A stretch of 64,000 nucleotides of DNA, taken from assembly GCA_051660685.1 (NCBI GenBank), contig JBOFQB010000111.1, forward strand, positions 1 through 64,000, in the 5' to 3' direction. Source of the stretch: JAVBSX01 sp051660685 (GTDB lineage: Bacteria; Planctomycetota; Planctomycetia; Pirellulales; Thermoguttaceae). The translations under genes and the position numbers were made by a program. Shown piece by piece: positions 8,689-17,051 of the stretch. Below the pieces are notes generated by a model. That model saw only the letters and a program-made list of their open reading frames with translations. It did not search any database and was not told the origin of the DNA. Positions within the stretch are counted from its first letter, which is position 1; each line of letters begins with the position of its first letter.

Positions 8689-9691
8689 GAAACCAACCCT
8701 TATTCCCTATTTTCCCCGTTTCCCGCTTCAAATGCCAGTTCCACGCCGATTCAATGATGTCCTCCAATTCCGTCCAAACAGGTTCCCAACCCAATTCTCG
8801 TTGGGCTTTTTGTGAATTGGCAAATAAAACAGCAGGGTCCCCCTTACGTCGCGGTCCATATCGAACGGGAACTTTTTGACCGGTTACTTTTTCGGCTGCA
8901 AGAAGAATTTCGCGGACCGAATAACCGCGACCAATTCCGAGGTTGTAAAACCGTGCATCACCCGATTCAATCTGCTTCATCGCACAAATATGGGCGTTCA
9001 CCAAATCCTCGACATGAATGTAATCCCGGATACAGGTCCCGTCCGGCGTCGGATAATCCGTTCCAAAGACCATGATTTCCGGTCGTTTCCCCATAATTGC
9101 GAACAAAACAAGCGGTATCAAGTGCGTTTCAACCAAATGAGCTTCTCCAAGACTTCCATCTCGCGCAGCTCCAGCAACATTGAAATACCGAAAAGCGGCA
9201 AAACCGAACTCCGAATCCGCCTGAACCTGATCGCGTAAAATCTGTTCGACAAACCATTTTGAGCGACCATACGGATTGATCGGTGATTGTCGCGTCGTCT
9301 CAACAATCGGAACCTCTTCCGGTTCTCCATACGTTGCAGCAGTTGAACTGAAAATGAACCGTTTCACCCCAACCTGCTTCATTGCGTCCAACAAGCTAAG
9401 AGCACCTGCCGTATTATTTCGGTAATACCAAATCGGTTGTTCGACCGATTCGCCAACTGCAATCAACGCCGCAAAGTGCATCACCAAATCAATTTGATGA
9501 CGCTGAAGAATTTCGGCAATTTTCTCCGTTTCCTTCAGATCAACCTCATAAAAAGGAATGGAATCGGGAACAGCGTTACGATGTCCGAACGTGAGATTGT
9601 CGAGAACAACGGGACAATGACCTGTTTCGTGCAGCATTTTAACGGCGTGTGAACCGATATAACCTGCTCCGCCGGTTACAAGGACGTTCAT
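8681..9691 (-). CDS. galE: UDP-glucose 4-epimerase
   Basis: Extended short-chain dehydrogenase of 336 aa that interconverts UDP-glucose and UDP-galactose, feeding envelope polysaccharide and galactose metabolism. The NAD-binding motif GGAGYIG lies at residues 7-13. The catalytic pair is Y141/K145 in NPYGRSKW, with a serine/threonine cluster (SSTAATYGEP) upstream. MNVLVTGGAGYIG is the canonical GalE start, so the ATG at 9691 is chosen over one 12 bases upstream. Its ATG overlaps the stop of the rhomboid gene as ATGA, implying translational coupling, and a G-rich ribosome-binding stretch precedes it. The 3' end runs into a double-hairpin repeat. Confidence 0.93.
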   Translation of the reverse strand: MNVLVTGGAGYIGSHAVKMLHETGHCPVVLDNLTFGHRNAVPDSIPFYEVDLKETEKIAEILQRHQIDLVMHFAALIAVGESVEQPIWYYRNNTAGALSLLDAMKQVGVKRFIFSSTAATYGEPEEVPIVETTRQSPINPYGRSKWFVEQILRDQVQADSEFGFAAFRYFNVAGAARDGSLGEAHLVETHLIPLVLFAIMGKRPEIMVFGTDYPTPDGTCIRDYIHVEDLVNAHICAMKQIESGDARFYNLGIGRGYSVREILLAAEKVTGQKVPVRYGPRRKGDPAVLFANSQKAQRELGWEPVWTELEDIIESAWNWHLKRETGKIGNKGWFPR

Positions 9692-10599
9692 TTTCCCCCC
9701 CATTTCTCCTGATATTTTTTGCTCGCGTCTTTCAACACCTTTCGTTCTTCCTCGGTTAAACCCGCTTCACCAACCCGCGAATACTTCTTCAACACTTCAT
9801 CAACACGTCGGTCAAAATCAGAAACCGGTTGGTCATGCGACGAAAAAGGGGGATTTGTTGACCGTTGCGGTTCATCATCGGGCCGAAAAACGCCAAATTG
9901 AGGGCGTTTTGACTGATTTCGGGCAAAGCGTCGTTTCAAGGAGGAGAGCATGGAGCCAAAATTCCAACCATAATTATAATAAAGGGCTGCAAAAGCGGCC
10001 CCTCCAAGATGGACGATGAAAGCGATTCCCTGTTCTCCAACTCCGGCTGCACCCAGAATGTCAAAGCCGACAACAATGACGCCGATCAACCAAGCGGGGA
10101 TCGGGATAATGCCGTAAAGCAGCAACATTCGGTTAGGAAAGTAAAAGGCGAAGAGGACGACGACACCGACGACACCCCCGGATGCTCCGAGACAGACGGC
10201 GTGAGTCGAGAGGTTCATTGCACTCCAGAGAATCCCGCCAATGATAATGGTTGCGAGGTAGAACCTGAGAAACTCCTGACTTCCCAAACGGCGTTCGACT
10301 TCGTAACCGAGGAAGAAGAGGGCGAGCATATTTCCGGCGAGGTGCCAGATTGAGGACGGAGAATGAGCGAAACCGTAAGTCAGAAACTTCCAATACAACC
10401 AGGGTTGCAGCAGGGTGTCGGAATCCAGACTGAGCAATCGGGTCAAAGCACTATCATCGGTCATTAGCCCATTTGCGAGGAACAGGGCAACGTTGATGAT
10501 GATAATTTTGGTAATGACGCTCCAATCGGAACCGCGTCTGACAGGCGGTCGCGGTCGTTGGTTTCGTTCCTGAAAGTAATCTCTATCGTAAATACCCAT
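9688..10599 (-). CDS. Rhomboid-family intramembrane serine protease
   Basis: Membrane protease of 303 aa. About six hydrophobic segments span residues 28-215. The catalytic serine is in GASGG (S140) and the partner histidine in FIVHLGG (H197), the family's Ser-His dyad. The WHLAGNM segment in the second half of the first loop also matches rhomboids. The soluble C-terminal tail (about 220-303) ends in a small helical region with the pattern VLKKYSRVGEAGLTEEER, a tail common to planctomycete and related rhomboids. The MGIYDRDY opening supports the ATG at 10599. Stop overlaps the galE start (ATGA). The protein substrate is unknown. Confidence 0.9.
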   Translation of the reverse strand: MGIYDRDYFQERNQRPRPPVRRGSDWSVITKIIIINVALFLANGLMTDDSALTRLLSLDSDTLLQPWLYWKFLTYGFAHSPSSIWHLAGNMLALFFLGYEVERRLGSQEFLRFYLATIIIGGILWSAMNLSTHAVCLGASGGVVGVVVLFAFYFPNRMLLLYGIIPIPAWLIGVIVVGFDILGAAGVGEQGIAFIVHLGGAAFAALYYNYGWNFGSMLSSLKRRFARNQSKRPQFGVFRPDDEPQRSTNPPFSSHDQPVSDFDRRVDEVLKKYSRVGEAGLTEEERKVLKDASKKYQEKWGGK

Positions 10600-10788
10600 A
10601 TAAGCAACCCGAGTCCCAATGTCACTCCGGTATTGGCGGTTAACAAGTTAATGAAAGCTAATTAAGAAATGTAAACGGGCAAATATACCATTTTCGAGTG
10701 CTCTACACAATATCCCACATTCTCTTCGTTTTTGTTTTCTGCGAAACGGGACGCCTATTAAATGACCCCCTTTTTTTGGCAGAATATC

Positions 10789-10816
10789 TTGACATATTCC
10801 TGTTTTATAGTATATT
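10789..10816 (+). promoter_or_regulatory. Sigma-70-type promoter of the AbiEi-like operon
   Basis: TTGACA at 10789-10794 and TATATT at 10811-10816 are separated by 16 bases, close to consensus. The predicted transcription start (about 10823) falls inside the inner inverted repeat, about 25 bases before the first good ATG. Confidence 0.65.
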
Positions 10817-10850
10817 CCTATTTAGGAATAGTCGGTTTTTCAGGAATATG
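10793..10850. promoter_or_regulatory. Nested operator: four ATATTCCT-type half sites
   Basis: Two nested perfect inverted repeats share the core TATTCCT. The outer pair is CATATTCCTG (10793-10802) with CAGGAATATG (10841-10850). The inner pair is TATTCCTA (10813-10820) with TAGGAATA (10823-10830), separated by TT. They cover the -35, the -10 and the start codon of the following regulator gene, an arrangement expected for autorepression. Confidence 0.6.
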
Positions 10851-12002
10851 AGATACAGCAATCACGATGCAACAATGATGAAAATTGACAAAACAAACCT
10901 TGATGAAGTTAGCATGTTGCGACAACTAGAAAAATGGCAAATAGATTTTTCGCCGTTTGAATTGGTGTCCGTACAAGTGTTGTTCGATAAAAACTTTGTG
11001 TGCAGCCCGGACGCCCTCATTCGTCTACAATGGAGCGGAAAGGCGTTTAACTTCAGTGTGCAAAGCAAAACTCGATCCGATTCATTGAAAGTTGTCAAGG
11101 TTGCAATTGAACAGGCTTCTCGATATGCGCAAAACGTGAATGACACGCAATACTACCCTATGATCTATGTGCCATATCTTTCTTCCAAAGCGGTTGATAT
11201 GCTCAAAGACACTCAGGTCTGCGGGGTCGATCTATGTGGAAATTTGTTCATAACGATTCCCGGAGAGGTCTATGTTGAACGAATTGGCAAACCGAACCGA
11301 TTTCCGTCTTCAGCCCCAATCAAGAACATTTATCAAAATAATTCTTCATTAGTACCGCGATTGTTCCTTCTTCAACCCCGCTTTGATTCCATTACGGCCG
11401 TTGTTCGGGAACTCAAGCATCGCAACGGAATTTTAACACAAGCGACTGTTTCAAAGATTTGTCAAAGTCTTGAAAAAGACCTCATTATAGAAAAGCGGGA
11501 GATAAGAAATCTCAAAAAAACATTTTTAATCCAACCAGAAACCCTTTTAGCCAATCTCACAAAAGGTTACGTTTCTCCAATAATCAGGCAACGTACAAGG
11601 GCGAAACTGCGGATTTCACGAGATGATTTGGTAAAACGACTTATTCAATGGTCTCGCGCAACGAAGGAAAAAATCGTTCAGACAGGAATTGTGAGTTGTA
11701 CAATGTACACGATCATGGTTCGTGAAGAGATGACAGCGTTTTATTGCTCGAATGTTGAACGGTTATTGTCCGAGCATCAGGGTATTCTTGAAGAAACGAA
11801 TCGTTTTGCCGACGTGGAATTATTTGAGACGAACGATCAGACGGTCTATTTTGATGAACGAGAGAGCTTGTGTGCTTCACCGATTCAATCCTATTTGGAA
11901 TTGATGCAAGGAGACAAGCGCGACCGACAGGGGGCGGAAACGATTGCACAAAATTTGTTGGAGGAAATACGACAGTCGCTGAAAAAACAGGAGAATAATT
12001 AA
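10848..12002 (+). CDS. AbiEi-like regulator/antitoxin with nuclease-fold-like N-terminus
   Basis: Protein of 384 aa resembling the type IV toxin-antitoxin AbiEi/COG4861-like families. The N-terminal part has a PD-(D/E)XK-like pattern: D55 in SPDAL, then VQSKTR with Q72 and K74. YPMIYVPYLS and GVDLCGNLFI segments follow, and then a winged-helix-like region (about 225-280). The C-terminal 100 residues are helical. In AbiE systems the antitoxin represses its own operon through inverted repeats. Here nested repeats cover the promoter, and the next gene, one base after the stop, is a nucleotidyltransferase. The frame is open 150 bases further upstream, but that part covers the promoter, so ATG 10848 (or the ATG pair at 10875) is the likely start. 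Exact family uncertain. Confidence 0.75.
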   Translation: MRYSNHDATMMKIDKTNLDEVSMLRQLEKWQIDFSPFELVSVQVLFDKNFVCSPDALIRLQWSGKAFNFSVQSKTRSDSLKVVKVAIEQASRYAQNVNDTQYYPMIYVPYLSSKAVDMLKDTQVCGVDLCGNLFITIPGEVYVERIGKPNRFPSSAPIKNIYQNNSSLVPRLFLLQPRFDSITAVVRELKHRNGILTQATVSKICQSLEKDLIIEKREIRNLKKTFLIQPETLLANLTKGYVSPIIRQRTRAKLRISRDDLVKRLIQWSRATKEKIVQTGIVSCTMYTIMVREEMTAFYCSNVERLLSEHQGILEETNRFADVELFETNDQTVYFDERESLCASPIQSYLELMQGDKRDRQGAETIAQNLLEEIRQSLKKQENN

Positions 12003-12003
12003 C

Positions 12004-12867
12004 ATGATGTGGAACGATCCGTTAACAACCTCTTTACTTGATTTTCTTTTTGAACTGGACAATCTCGGGTTGAAAACACCGTTAACGATTGCAGGAGGTT
12101 TTGGACTTTTTCTCAAAAAACAGTCTTTGAGCGAACGAAAGGAACGGACATGATTCAAAATACCGGGATCAAGGTCAACTGAAGACATTGATATTTTTGT
12201 CCCCCTCGAAATATTATGCGATGAAACACAATCACGGATGATTCTGTCGGCATTAAATTCTCTTGGATATAAAGTCATTGACAATGCGAAGTATTTACAG
12301 TGGAAAAAACCGGTTAAACCGGGAGATGTAAAAATGGACTTTATGATTGGAAGTATCGATGAACACCGGAAATACTTGAAAAGCAGTAAACCTCCCCGAG
12401 TCCGTAACAAAGCGGTCAAAGGTTTTCACGCCCACATAACCCCAGAAGCAATCTGGGTTGATGAAAAAGCACTGAGAATCCCACTTAAGGGGCAGCGAAG
12501 CAACGGAATCGAGTATGAGACAACGATTTGTCTACCTCACCCTTTCACCTATTTGGTGATGAAACTGTTTGCATTTCGTGATCGTCAAGAAGACGAAAAT
12601 AAAAAACACGGTTCGCATCATGCTTTTGATCTATTTTCGATCATTGGCCTGTTGACCGAAACTGAATTGAAAGAATCCATTGAATTTGGTACAACTCATG
12701 CTCAAGAGCCAATCATTCAAGCGGCGAAACAAATTGTGCAGGATTGTTTCGACGGAATGACTCGAAATGGAATGGTTGCAATAAGAATCCATAATTTGTA
12801 CCAAGGAGTTGCCGAGAACGGTTCTGACGAATTTGTGCGAGTCTTGAAAGACATTTTTGGCATGTAG
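12004..12867 (+). pseudogene. AbiEii-like nucleotidyltransferase toxin gene, interrupted by in-frame TGA
   Basis: Starts with ATG ATG at 12004, one base after the regulator stop. Continuous homology-like sequence of 287 codons is broken by a single in-frame TGA at 12151-12153 (codon 50). Both sides stay in the same frame. Before the stop lies the glycine motif IAGGFGLFL, and after it STEDIDIFV, together forming the GG...TxDxD nucleotidyltransferase signature. The remainder (to DIFGM) looks intact, with no further stops. A point mutation of a sense codon such as TTA, TGG or CGA would explain it. If real, the toxin is inactive while the antitoxin-like gene remains whole. A sequencing error or an in-frame restart at ATG 12238 (after the active-site motif, hence inactive) are alternatives. 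Confidence 0.75.
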
Positions 12868-13344
12868 ATGTGTGTATCGTCACCTTTTCGCAAACGCCTT
12901 ACAATTCTCGGTTTTGCGTGTTCATGTTCAGCACGAGAAATTTCAAACCGTCTTGAGAATCATCCTGAGACGTTGGAAGATGCCGTTATACTGCAAACGG
13001 TTAGAAATGGTCTGTTTTCCGATTGGAACGCGGGCATCCTGCCCGCACATTTTTTTCGTGAAGCAGGCAAGATGCCTGCGTTCCGACACAATGTCCATTT
13101 TGGACCCGTTTTGGGTATATCTTTCTTGATCTTTTTTCTTTCATTCGACCTTCTTAACACAAGAAATGTTGTTTTGCGGCTCAAGAATCGAGCTGATGTT
13201 GGGCAAAAGACTCTCTTTCCTAGATCACTTTTGCTTACTTTTCAAAAAAAGTCAATTTAATTTGGAGAAAACAGGTCGTTTTTGACGATAAAGTGAAATG
13301 TACCGATTGTGATGATTGCATCAATCAAACATTTTGCCGTTTCA
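12868..13344. other. Spacer after the toxin pseudogene, with palindromic repeat
   Basis: No convincing gene. Open frames here are short and run through the GCGGGC/GCAGGC palindrome at 13025. The stretch 12930-13015 reads as a coding-like peptide (ISNRLENHPETLEDAV) but lacks a clear start or family, and could be a decayed gene end. The last 40 bases lead into the lipoprotein gene. Confidence 0.4.
13025..13084. repeat. GCGGGC/GCAGGC palindromic repeat
   Basis: Inverted repeat of about 60 bp. The left arm GGAACGCGGGCATCCTGCC pairs with GGCAAGATGCCTGCGTTCC, and each arm holds its own smaller hairpin (GCGGGCATCCTGCCCGC, GCAGGCAAGATGCCTGC). Repeats of this wording are common in intergenic DNA of several environmental phyla. 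Only one copy was noticed in this window. Confidence 0.75.
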
Positions 13345-15141
13345 ATGCGTTTCCCCCCCTTACTTTTTTCTCTCATCCCACTTCTCTTCCTGCTCTCAGG
13401 TTGCGAACTTATGCCGGTTGCCCGGCTAAAACCCGTCTTGGAGAACCCGTTTCCCCAATTGACCGTCGTTGCTGTTCTCCCGTTTGAAAATAAATCGGAT
13501 AACGGCAATGTGGACGGGGCCGATTTTGCACGCTTGTACGCCGAAGAAGTCCAGAAAATTCCCGGCTTTACGGTCCTCTCCGTTCAATTGATCCAAGAAA
13601 AAATGGTCGCATCTGGAATGACCGCTCTTTCGAGTATCGAAGATATTCGACTTTTGGCAAAAATTCTTGGGGCTGACGTCGTTGTTGTCGGATCAGTCAA
13701 CAATTATTCCTGCTATACACCCCAACGTCTCGGTTTGACCGTCGAATGGTATGCCGCAAACCGTTATTTTTATCCGGTTCCTGCCGGTTATGGTCTTCCT
13801 TGGGGAACCCCCGAAGAAGAACACATTCCCAATCGCGTTCTGTCCGCTGCTGAACGGGAATTGGCGCGAGCCCAGTTGGAAACACAAACCCCGGACGATC
13901 CTGAAAGTGAAGCTGCCTATCTGCGGTTTCTTGAGCAACAAAAGCAAAAAGCTCTCCAATTACAGGCCGAAAAAAATGGGACTAATACCTTTTCCTCATC
14001 ACAAGATAGAAAAAACTCGAAAAATGGCCTAAATGGACAGAATGTGCGAAATGGAGAAAATGCAAATAATGGACAGGGTGCAAATTCAGGGCTGAATACA
14101 AATGTTGGTCAGAATACGTCAAATGGTCTTGATGAGGAAGCGATTGACCCGCAAACACAGCAGTATTTGAAGATGCAGCAAAATGTGGTTGATAATCAAT
14201 TGGCGTATGCTTTTGGGGGACAGCCGACGATTCCGCAATCCTTTCACAACATGCGCGTTGACAGTCGCAACGCCGAACAGATGAAGCAGAAGATTGCCGA
14301 ACTGCTCAACGAAGAAGAGATGGATGAGACCGGACGTCCCGTTGTCAAACCGGTTCTGTCCGAGTTAGGACGAAGTGATTGGACGGATCGAAGTCAGGAG
14401 CAGGATCGGGTCAGGAACGAGATGCATCGAACGCAGAAACCGCCGATTGACGGAATGAACGGACAGTTTCCTCCCATTCCTCCAATGAACAATGGAGTCG
14501 TTTACGGTGTTTTAATTCAACAACCCTCGCATGTTGCGGTTCCCGATTCAAAGGGTGTTCTCGCTCAATTACCGGGGATTTTTATCACCTTTGGACCGGA
14601 AAATCGCGTCAACGGAGCTTTTGCGGTTGATCCGGCAACCGGAATGGTTCAATCGCCGATTCCACTTGCCCAATTAGGTCTTCAACCCTTCCAATTGGCA
14701 ACGACAGTTCCGCCCTTAACGGACCCTAAAATTGCAATGCCGGGCATGATTTTACCAAATGGTCAGGTTGCGTTGGAACCCCCAAATTTTCCCGGTTTGC
14801 CTAAAAACTGGCCGGATTCTCGCGGATTCATTCCAGATGGTCCTCAGGAGGAGAAACCGCAAGGGACGATCCCCTCGAATGTGCCGATTTGTGCGTTGAC
14901 GAAACAGTACAATGCGAGTGATGCTGAGTTTACGCAAGCATTAGCGGATTACCAGTTTCTCTTCCGCGACGACAAATATGTCGGGGGTTGGCAGATGCTC
15001 CTTACGGAACGTGAATCATTCATCACGGTTTGTTGCCGAATGCATATTTGGGAAATGTTGAGTGAACGGGGAGGGGCAAGAAAAGCGGAACAAGTGAACC
15101 GGACATGGAAAACATGGTATGGAGGTCGGCGTCCGTATTAA
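13345..15141 (+). CDS. Secreted lipoprotein with TolB-N-like domain and Asn/Gly-rich linker
   Basis: Predicted lipoprotein of 599 aa. The signal sequence ends in the lipobox LLSGC with C20. Residues about 45-145 (LPFENKSDN..., ILGADVVVVGSV) resemble the small alpha/beta domain found in TolB-N/FlgO/CsgG-type outer-membrane lipoproteins. A low-complexity stretch rich in Asn, Gly and Gln (about 210-260) follows, then a proline-rich region, and a conserved-looking tail (YNASDAEFTQALADYQFLFRDDK...). The function is unknown; an envelope role is inferred. ATG 13345 gives an ideal signal peptide; an upstream GTG/ATG at 13309 would add 12 residues ahead of it. No Shine-Dalgarno seen. Confidence 0.8.
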   Translation: MRFPPLLFSLIPLLFLLSGCELMPVARLKPVLENPFPQLTVVAVLPFENKSDNGNVDGADFARLYAEEVQKIPGFTVLSVQLIQEKMVASGMTALSSIEDIRLLAKILGADVVVVGSVNNYSCYTPQRLGLTVEWYAANRYFYPVPAGYGLPWGTPEEEHIPNRVLSAAERELARAQLETQTPDDPESEAAYLRFLEQQKQKALQLQAEKNGTNTFSSSQDRKNSKNGLNGQNVRNGENANNGQGANSGLNTNVGQNTSNGLDEEAIDPQTQQYLKMQQNVVDNQLAYAFGGQPTIPQSFHNMRVDSRNAEQMKQKIAELLNEEEMDETGRPVVKPVLSELGRSDWTDRSQEQDRVRNEMHRTQKPPIDGMNGQFPPIPPMNNGVVYGVLIQQPSHVAVPDSKGVLAQLPGIFITFGPENRVNGAFAVDPATGMVQSPIPLAQLGLQPFQLATTVPPLTDPKIAMPGMILPNGQVALEPPNFPGLPKNWPDSRGFIPDGPQEEKPQGTIPSNVPICALTKQYNASDAEFTQALADYQFLFRDDKYVGGWQMLLTERESFITVCCRMHIWEMLSERGGARKAEQVNRTWKTWYGGRRPY

Positions 15142-15435
15142 AAAACGGTAAAAATTATCTGTTCCTTCGTCGCAACAAGTCCAACAGGTCGTGTGTTTTG
15201 AGCAAACGTGTTTGCGATCTGAGAAAAAACGGTGATCGGGACAATTTTTGCGGAAAAGAACGAAAAAAAGGAACAGTTAGGGTTTTTGGTCGTATATTTT
15301 CGACGAAACTGGAAACTTTTCCTGATAAAGCAACGAAACAGATTCGATTGAAAGACTAGGGATTTTTGTTGTCAGGTTGTAATTGGCGTTATTTTTGTGG
15401 TCAGTTTTTCATTTTTTTACAGGGACAAGAAAACA

Positions 15436-15702
15436 GTGAGTCGAGATATTAGTGTTTTGGCGTTGGTCAAGGGTAATGAACGATATGTTTTTCTTTACGA
15501 TGAAGCAAATCGGGCGGAAACACTCCGAACGCTCGGTCGGTATGCGTCGAATCCCGAACTCAGTTTCAGTTGGTATGATGCTGCTGTTTTAAGCCAAAAA
15601 ATTCGTCAGGACTATCATCAAGAGGTTTTGAACAAGGGGACCCAACATTTGACATCGAGTCGTTATAATCTTCCTTTAACGACGGAAAACGAGATTTTTT
15701 AG
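15436..15702 (+). CDS. Small conserved-looking hypothetical protein (88 aa)
   Basis: Short soluble protein with the pattern SRDISVLALVKGNERYVFLYDEANR, then TLGRYASNPELSFSWYDAAVLSQKIRQ. I recall similar small planctomycete proteins of unknown function. GTG at 15436 is taken as start because a GGGACAAG ribosome-binding-like stretch lies about 10 bases before it. Another GTG 39 bases upstream would add a non-conserved-looking leader. The gene lies alone. The preceding ~290 bases show no gene, and a partial CCCGGG repeat follows it. Confidence 0.6.
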   Translation: MSRDISVLALVKGNERYVFLYDEANRAETLRTLGRYASNPELSFSWYDAAVLSQKIRQDYHQEVLNKGTQHLTSSRYNLPLTTENEIF

Positions 15703-15712
15703 AGGGAACATG

Positions 15713-15783
15713 GAACCCGGGGTTGCGGTTATGTTGCTCCCTTTACCCCGGGATACAATTGGATCGCCGCTTATGCGGCTCTC
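15713..15783. repeat. Composite CCCGGG repeat, family B copy 1 (partial)
   Basis: AACCCGGGGTTGCGG...CTCCCTTTACCCCGGG forms a long stem. GGATCGCCGCTTATGCGGCT is the adjoining small stem-loop seen in the other copies. It lies between the convergent 88-aa gene and hisF. Confidence 0.7.
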
Positions 15784-15823
15784 ATTGCACACGTCCTGCT
15801 CGTTAACCAATTCTTCAACCGCT

Positions 15824-16588
15824 TTAGAGACGGACCTTGACCCCTTTGCTCGCAAGGTATTCTTTCATTTGCCGAATTGTAAAGGTTCCAAAATGGGCAA
15901 TCGACGCAACCAGAACATCACGGGCATGTCCTTCTGCAACCGCCTCATAAAGGTGTTCAAGCGTTCCTGCTCCTCCCGACGCAATGATTGGGATTTTAAC
16001 AGCATCCGCAATCGCCCGGGTCATTGGAATGTCATAACCCGTTTGTTCTCCGTCCGTGTCCATGCTGGTCGGCAAAATCGCCCCTGCTCCCATTTTTTCA
16101 ACCTGTTTCGCCCAATCAACCGCATCTAAACCGGATAATTCGGTTCCGCCGCTCAAAACAACCTCGAAACCGGACGGAAGTGTCGCCGATTTCCGTGTGT
16201 CAATTGCGACCGTGATTCGATCTGAACCAAACTGTCGGACGGATTCTTCAACCAATTTCGGATTCCGAACAGCTGCACTGTTCATTGAGACTTTGGAAAC
16301 ACCCAGATCAAACAGTTCTTTTATCAGTTCCAACGAACCAATTCCCCCCCCGACTGTCAAGGGAACGGAAATACGATCAACGGTTCGTTTGACTGCTTCA
16401 ACAAACGTCTTGCGACCTTCCAACGTCGCGGTAATGTCGAGAAAAACCAATTCGTCGGCTCCTTCCGAGCAGTAAAAAGCACCTCGTTCAGCAGGATCGC
16501 CGAGTTCTTTGAGATCGACAAACTGGACCCCTTTGACGAGACGACCATCTTTAGTATCGAGACAGGGTATGACTTTGCAGTATTCCAT
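15824..16588 (-). CDS. hisF: Imidazole glycerol phosphate synthase cyclase subunit
   Basis: TIM-barrel subunit (254 aa) of IGP synthase. It uses ammonia from HisH to convert PRFAR to IGP and AICAR, step 5 of histidine synthesis, in the cytoplasm. The catalytic aspartates are D11 (IPCLDTKDG) and the one in VAIDTRK near 130. The phosphate-binding segments LTVGGGI and IIASGGAG are present. The frame is open for 34 codons upstream, but MEYCKVIPCLD matches the family start residue for residue, so ATG 16588 is used. No other his genes are adjacent, so HisH must be encoded elsewhere. Confidence 0.93.
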   Translation of the reverse strand: MEYCKVIPCLDTKDGRLVKGVQFVDLKELGDPAERGAFYCSEGADELVFLDITATLEGRKTFVEAVKRTVDRISVPLTVGGGIGSLELIKELFDLGVSKVSMNSAAVRNPKLVEESVRQFGSDRITVAIDTRKSATLPSGFEVVLSGGTELSGLDAVDWAKQVEKMGAGAILPTSMDTDGEQTGYDIPMTRAIADAVKIPIIASGGAGTLEHLYEAVAEGHARDVLVASIAHFGTFTIRQMKEYLASKGVKVRL

Positions 16589-17051
16589 GAGATTCATTAG
16601 GTAAGAAAATTTGCGGGTTGGACAACTTTTTTTTGGTGAAGAGTGACCCGGCAAGCAGAAACGGAATGCGGGAAAAAGCACACGCAACACCGCTTCGTTA
16701 TTTTAAACGCCTTAGAAAATTTTTCTAGGGAGTGTCCTTTTTTCGCCGTTTTTTGTCTTTACCGTGTCTTTTGCCGTTCAAAACACCTATTGAAGCTCAC
16801 CTTCTAAACGTCCAACGATTCACCATTTGGAAAAGAGAAAACGACCCTTATCATTGGAAAAATTGATTATTTTTCGGCTTGTACTTGCTCTTGGGAAAAA
16901 ATAGTGCTAGTATTTTCCCGGGGAGTTCTCTCTTCCATGTACGTCCGTTGATTTTTCCCAAGTAACCTGTCCCTGTTTCCAACGGTCTAACCGTTGTCTT
17001 CAGGGCGTTGACGCTTTGTAAACAATACATTTTCAGGTGAGGTCCAGTCCG
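16589..17051. other. Divergent intergenic region between hisF and the Gly/Met-rich gene
   Basis: No gene is visible in these 463 bases. They hold the presumed promoters of both divergent genes. An A+T-rich part at 16850-16915 contains the best promoter match (see 16885). Confidence 0.5.
16885..16913 (+). promoter_or_regulatory. Possible promoter of the Gly/Met-rich secreted protein gene
   Basis: TTGCTC at 16885-16890 and TAGTAT at 16908-16913 with a 17-base spacer. This is a moderate match to the sigma-70 consensus, about 140 bases ahead of the ATG. Confidence 0.35.

Noticed and set aside
10698..10847. A hydrophobic 50-residue leader on the AbiEi-like protein.
   Set aside because: This DNA contains the promoter and operator. 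The hydrophobic reading is a by-product of A+T-rich sequence.
12151..12153. TGA in the nucleotidyltransferase gene as a selenocysteine codon.
   Set aside because: The site is between two known motifs with no reason for selenocysteine, and no obvious selenocysteine-insertion hairpin follows it. A nonsense mutation is simpler.
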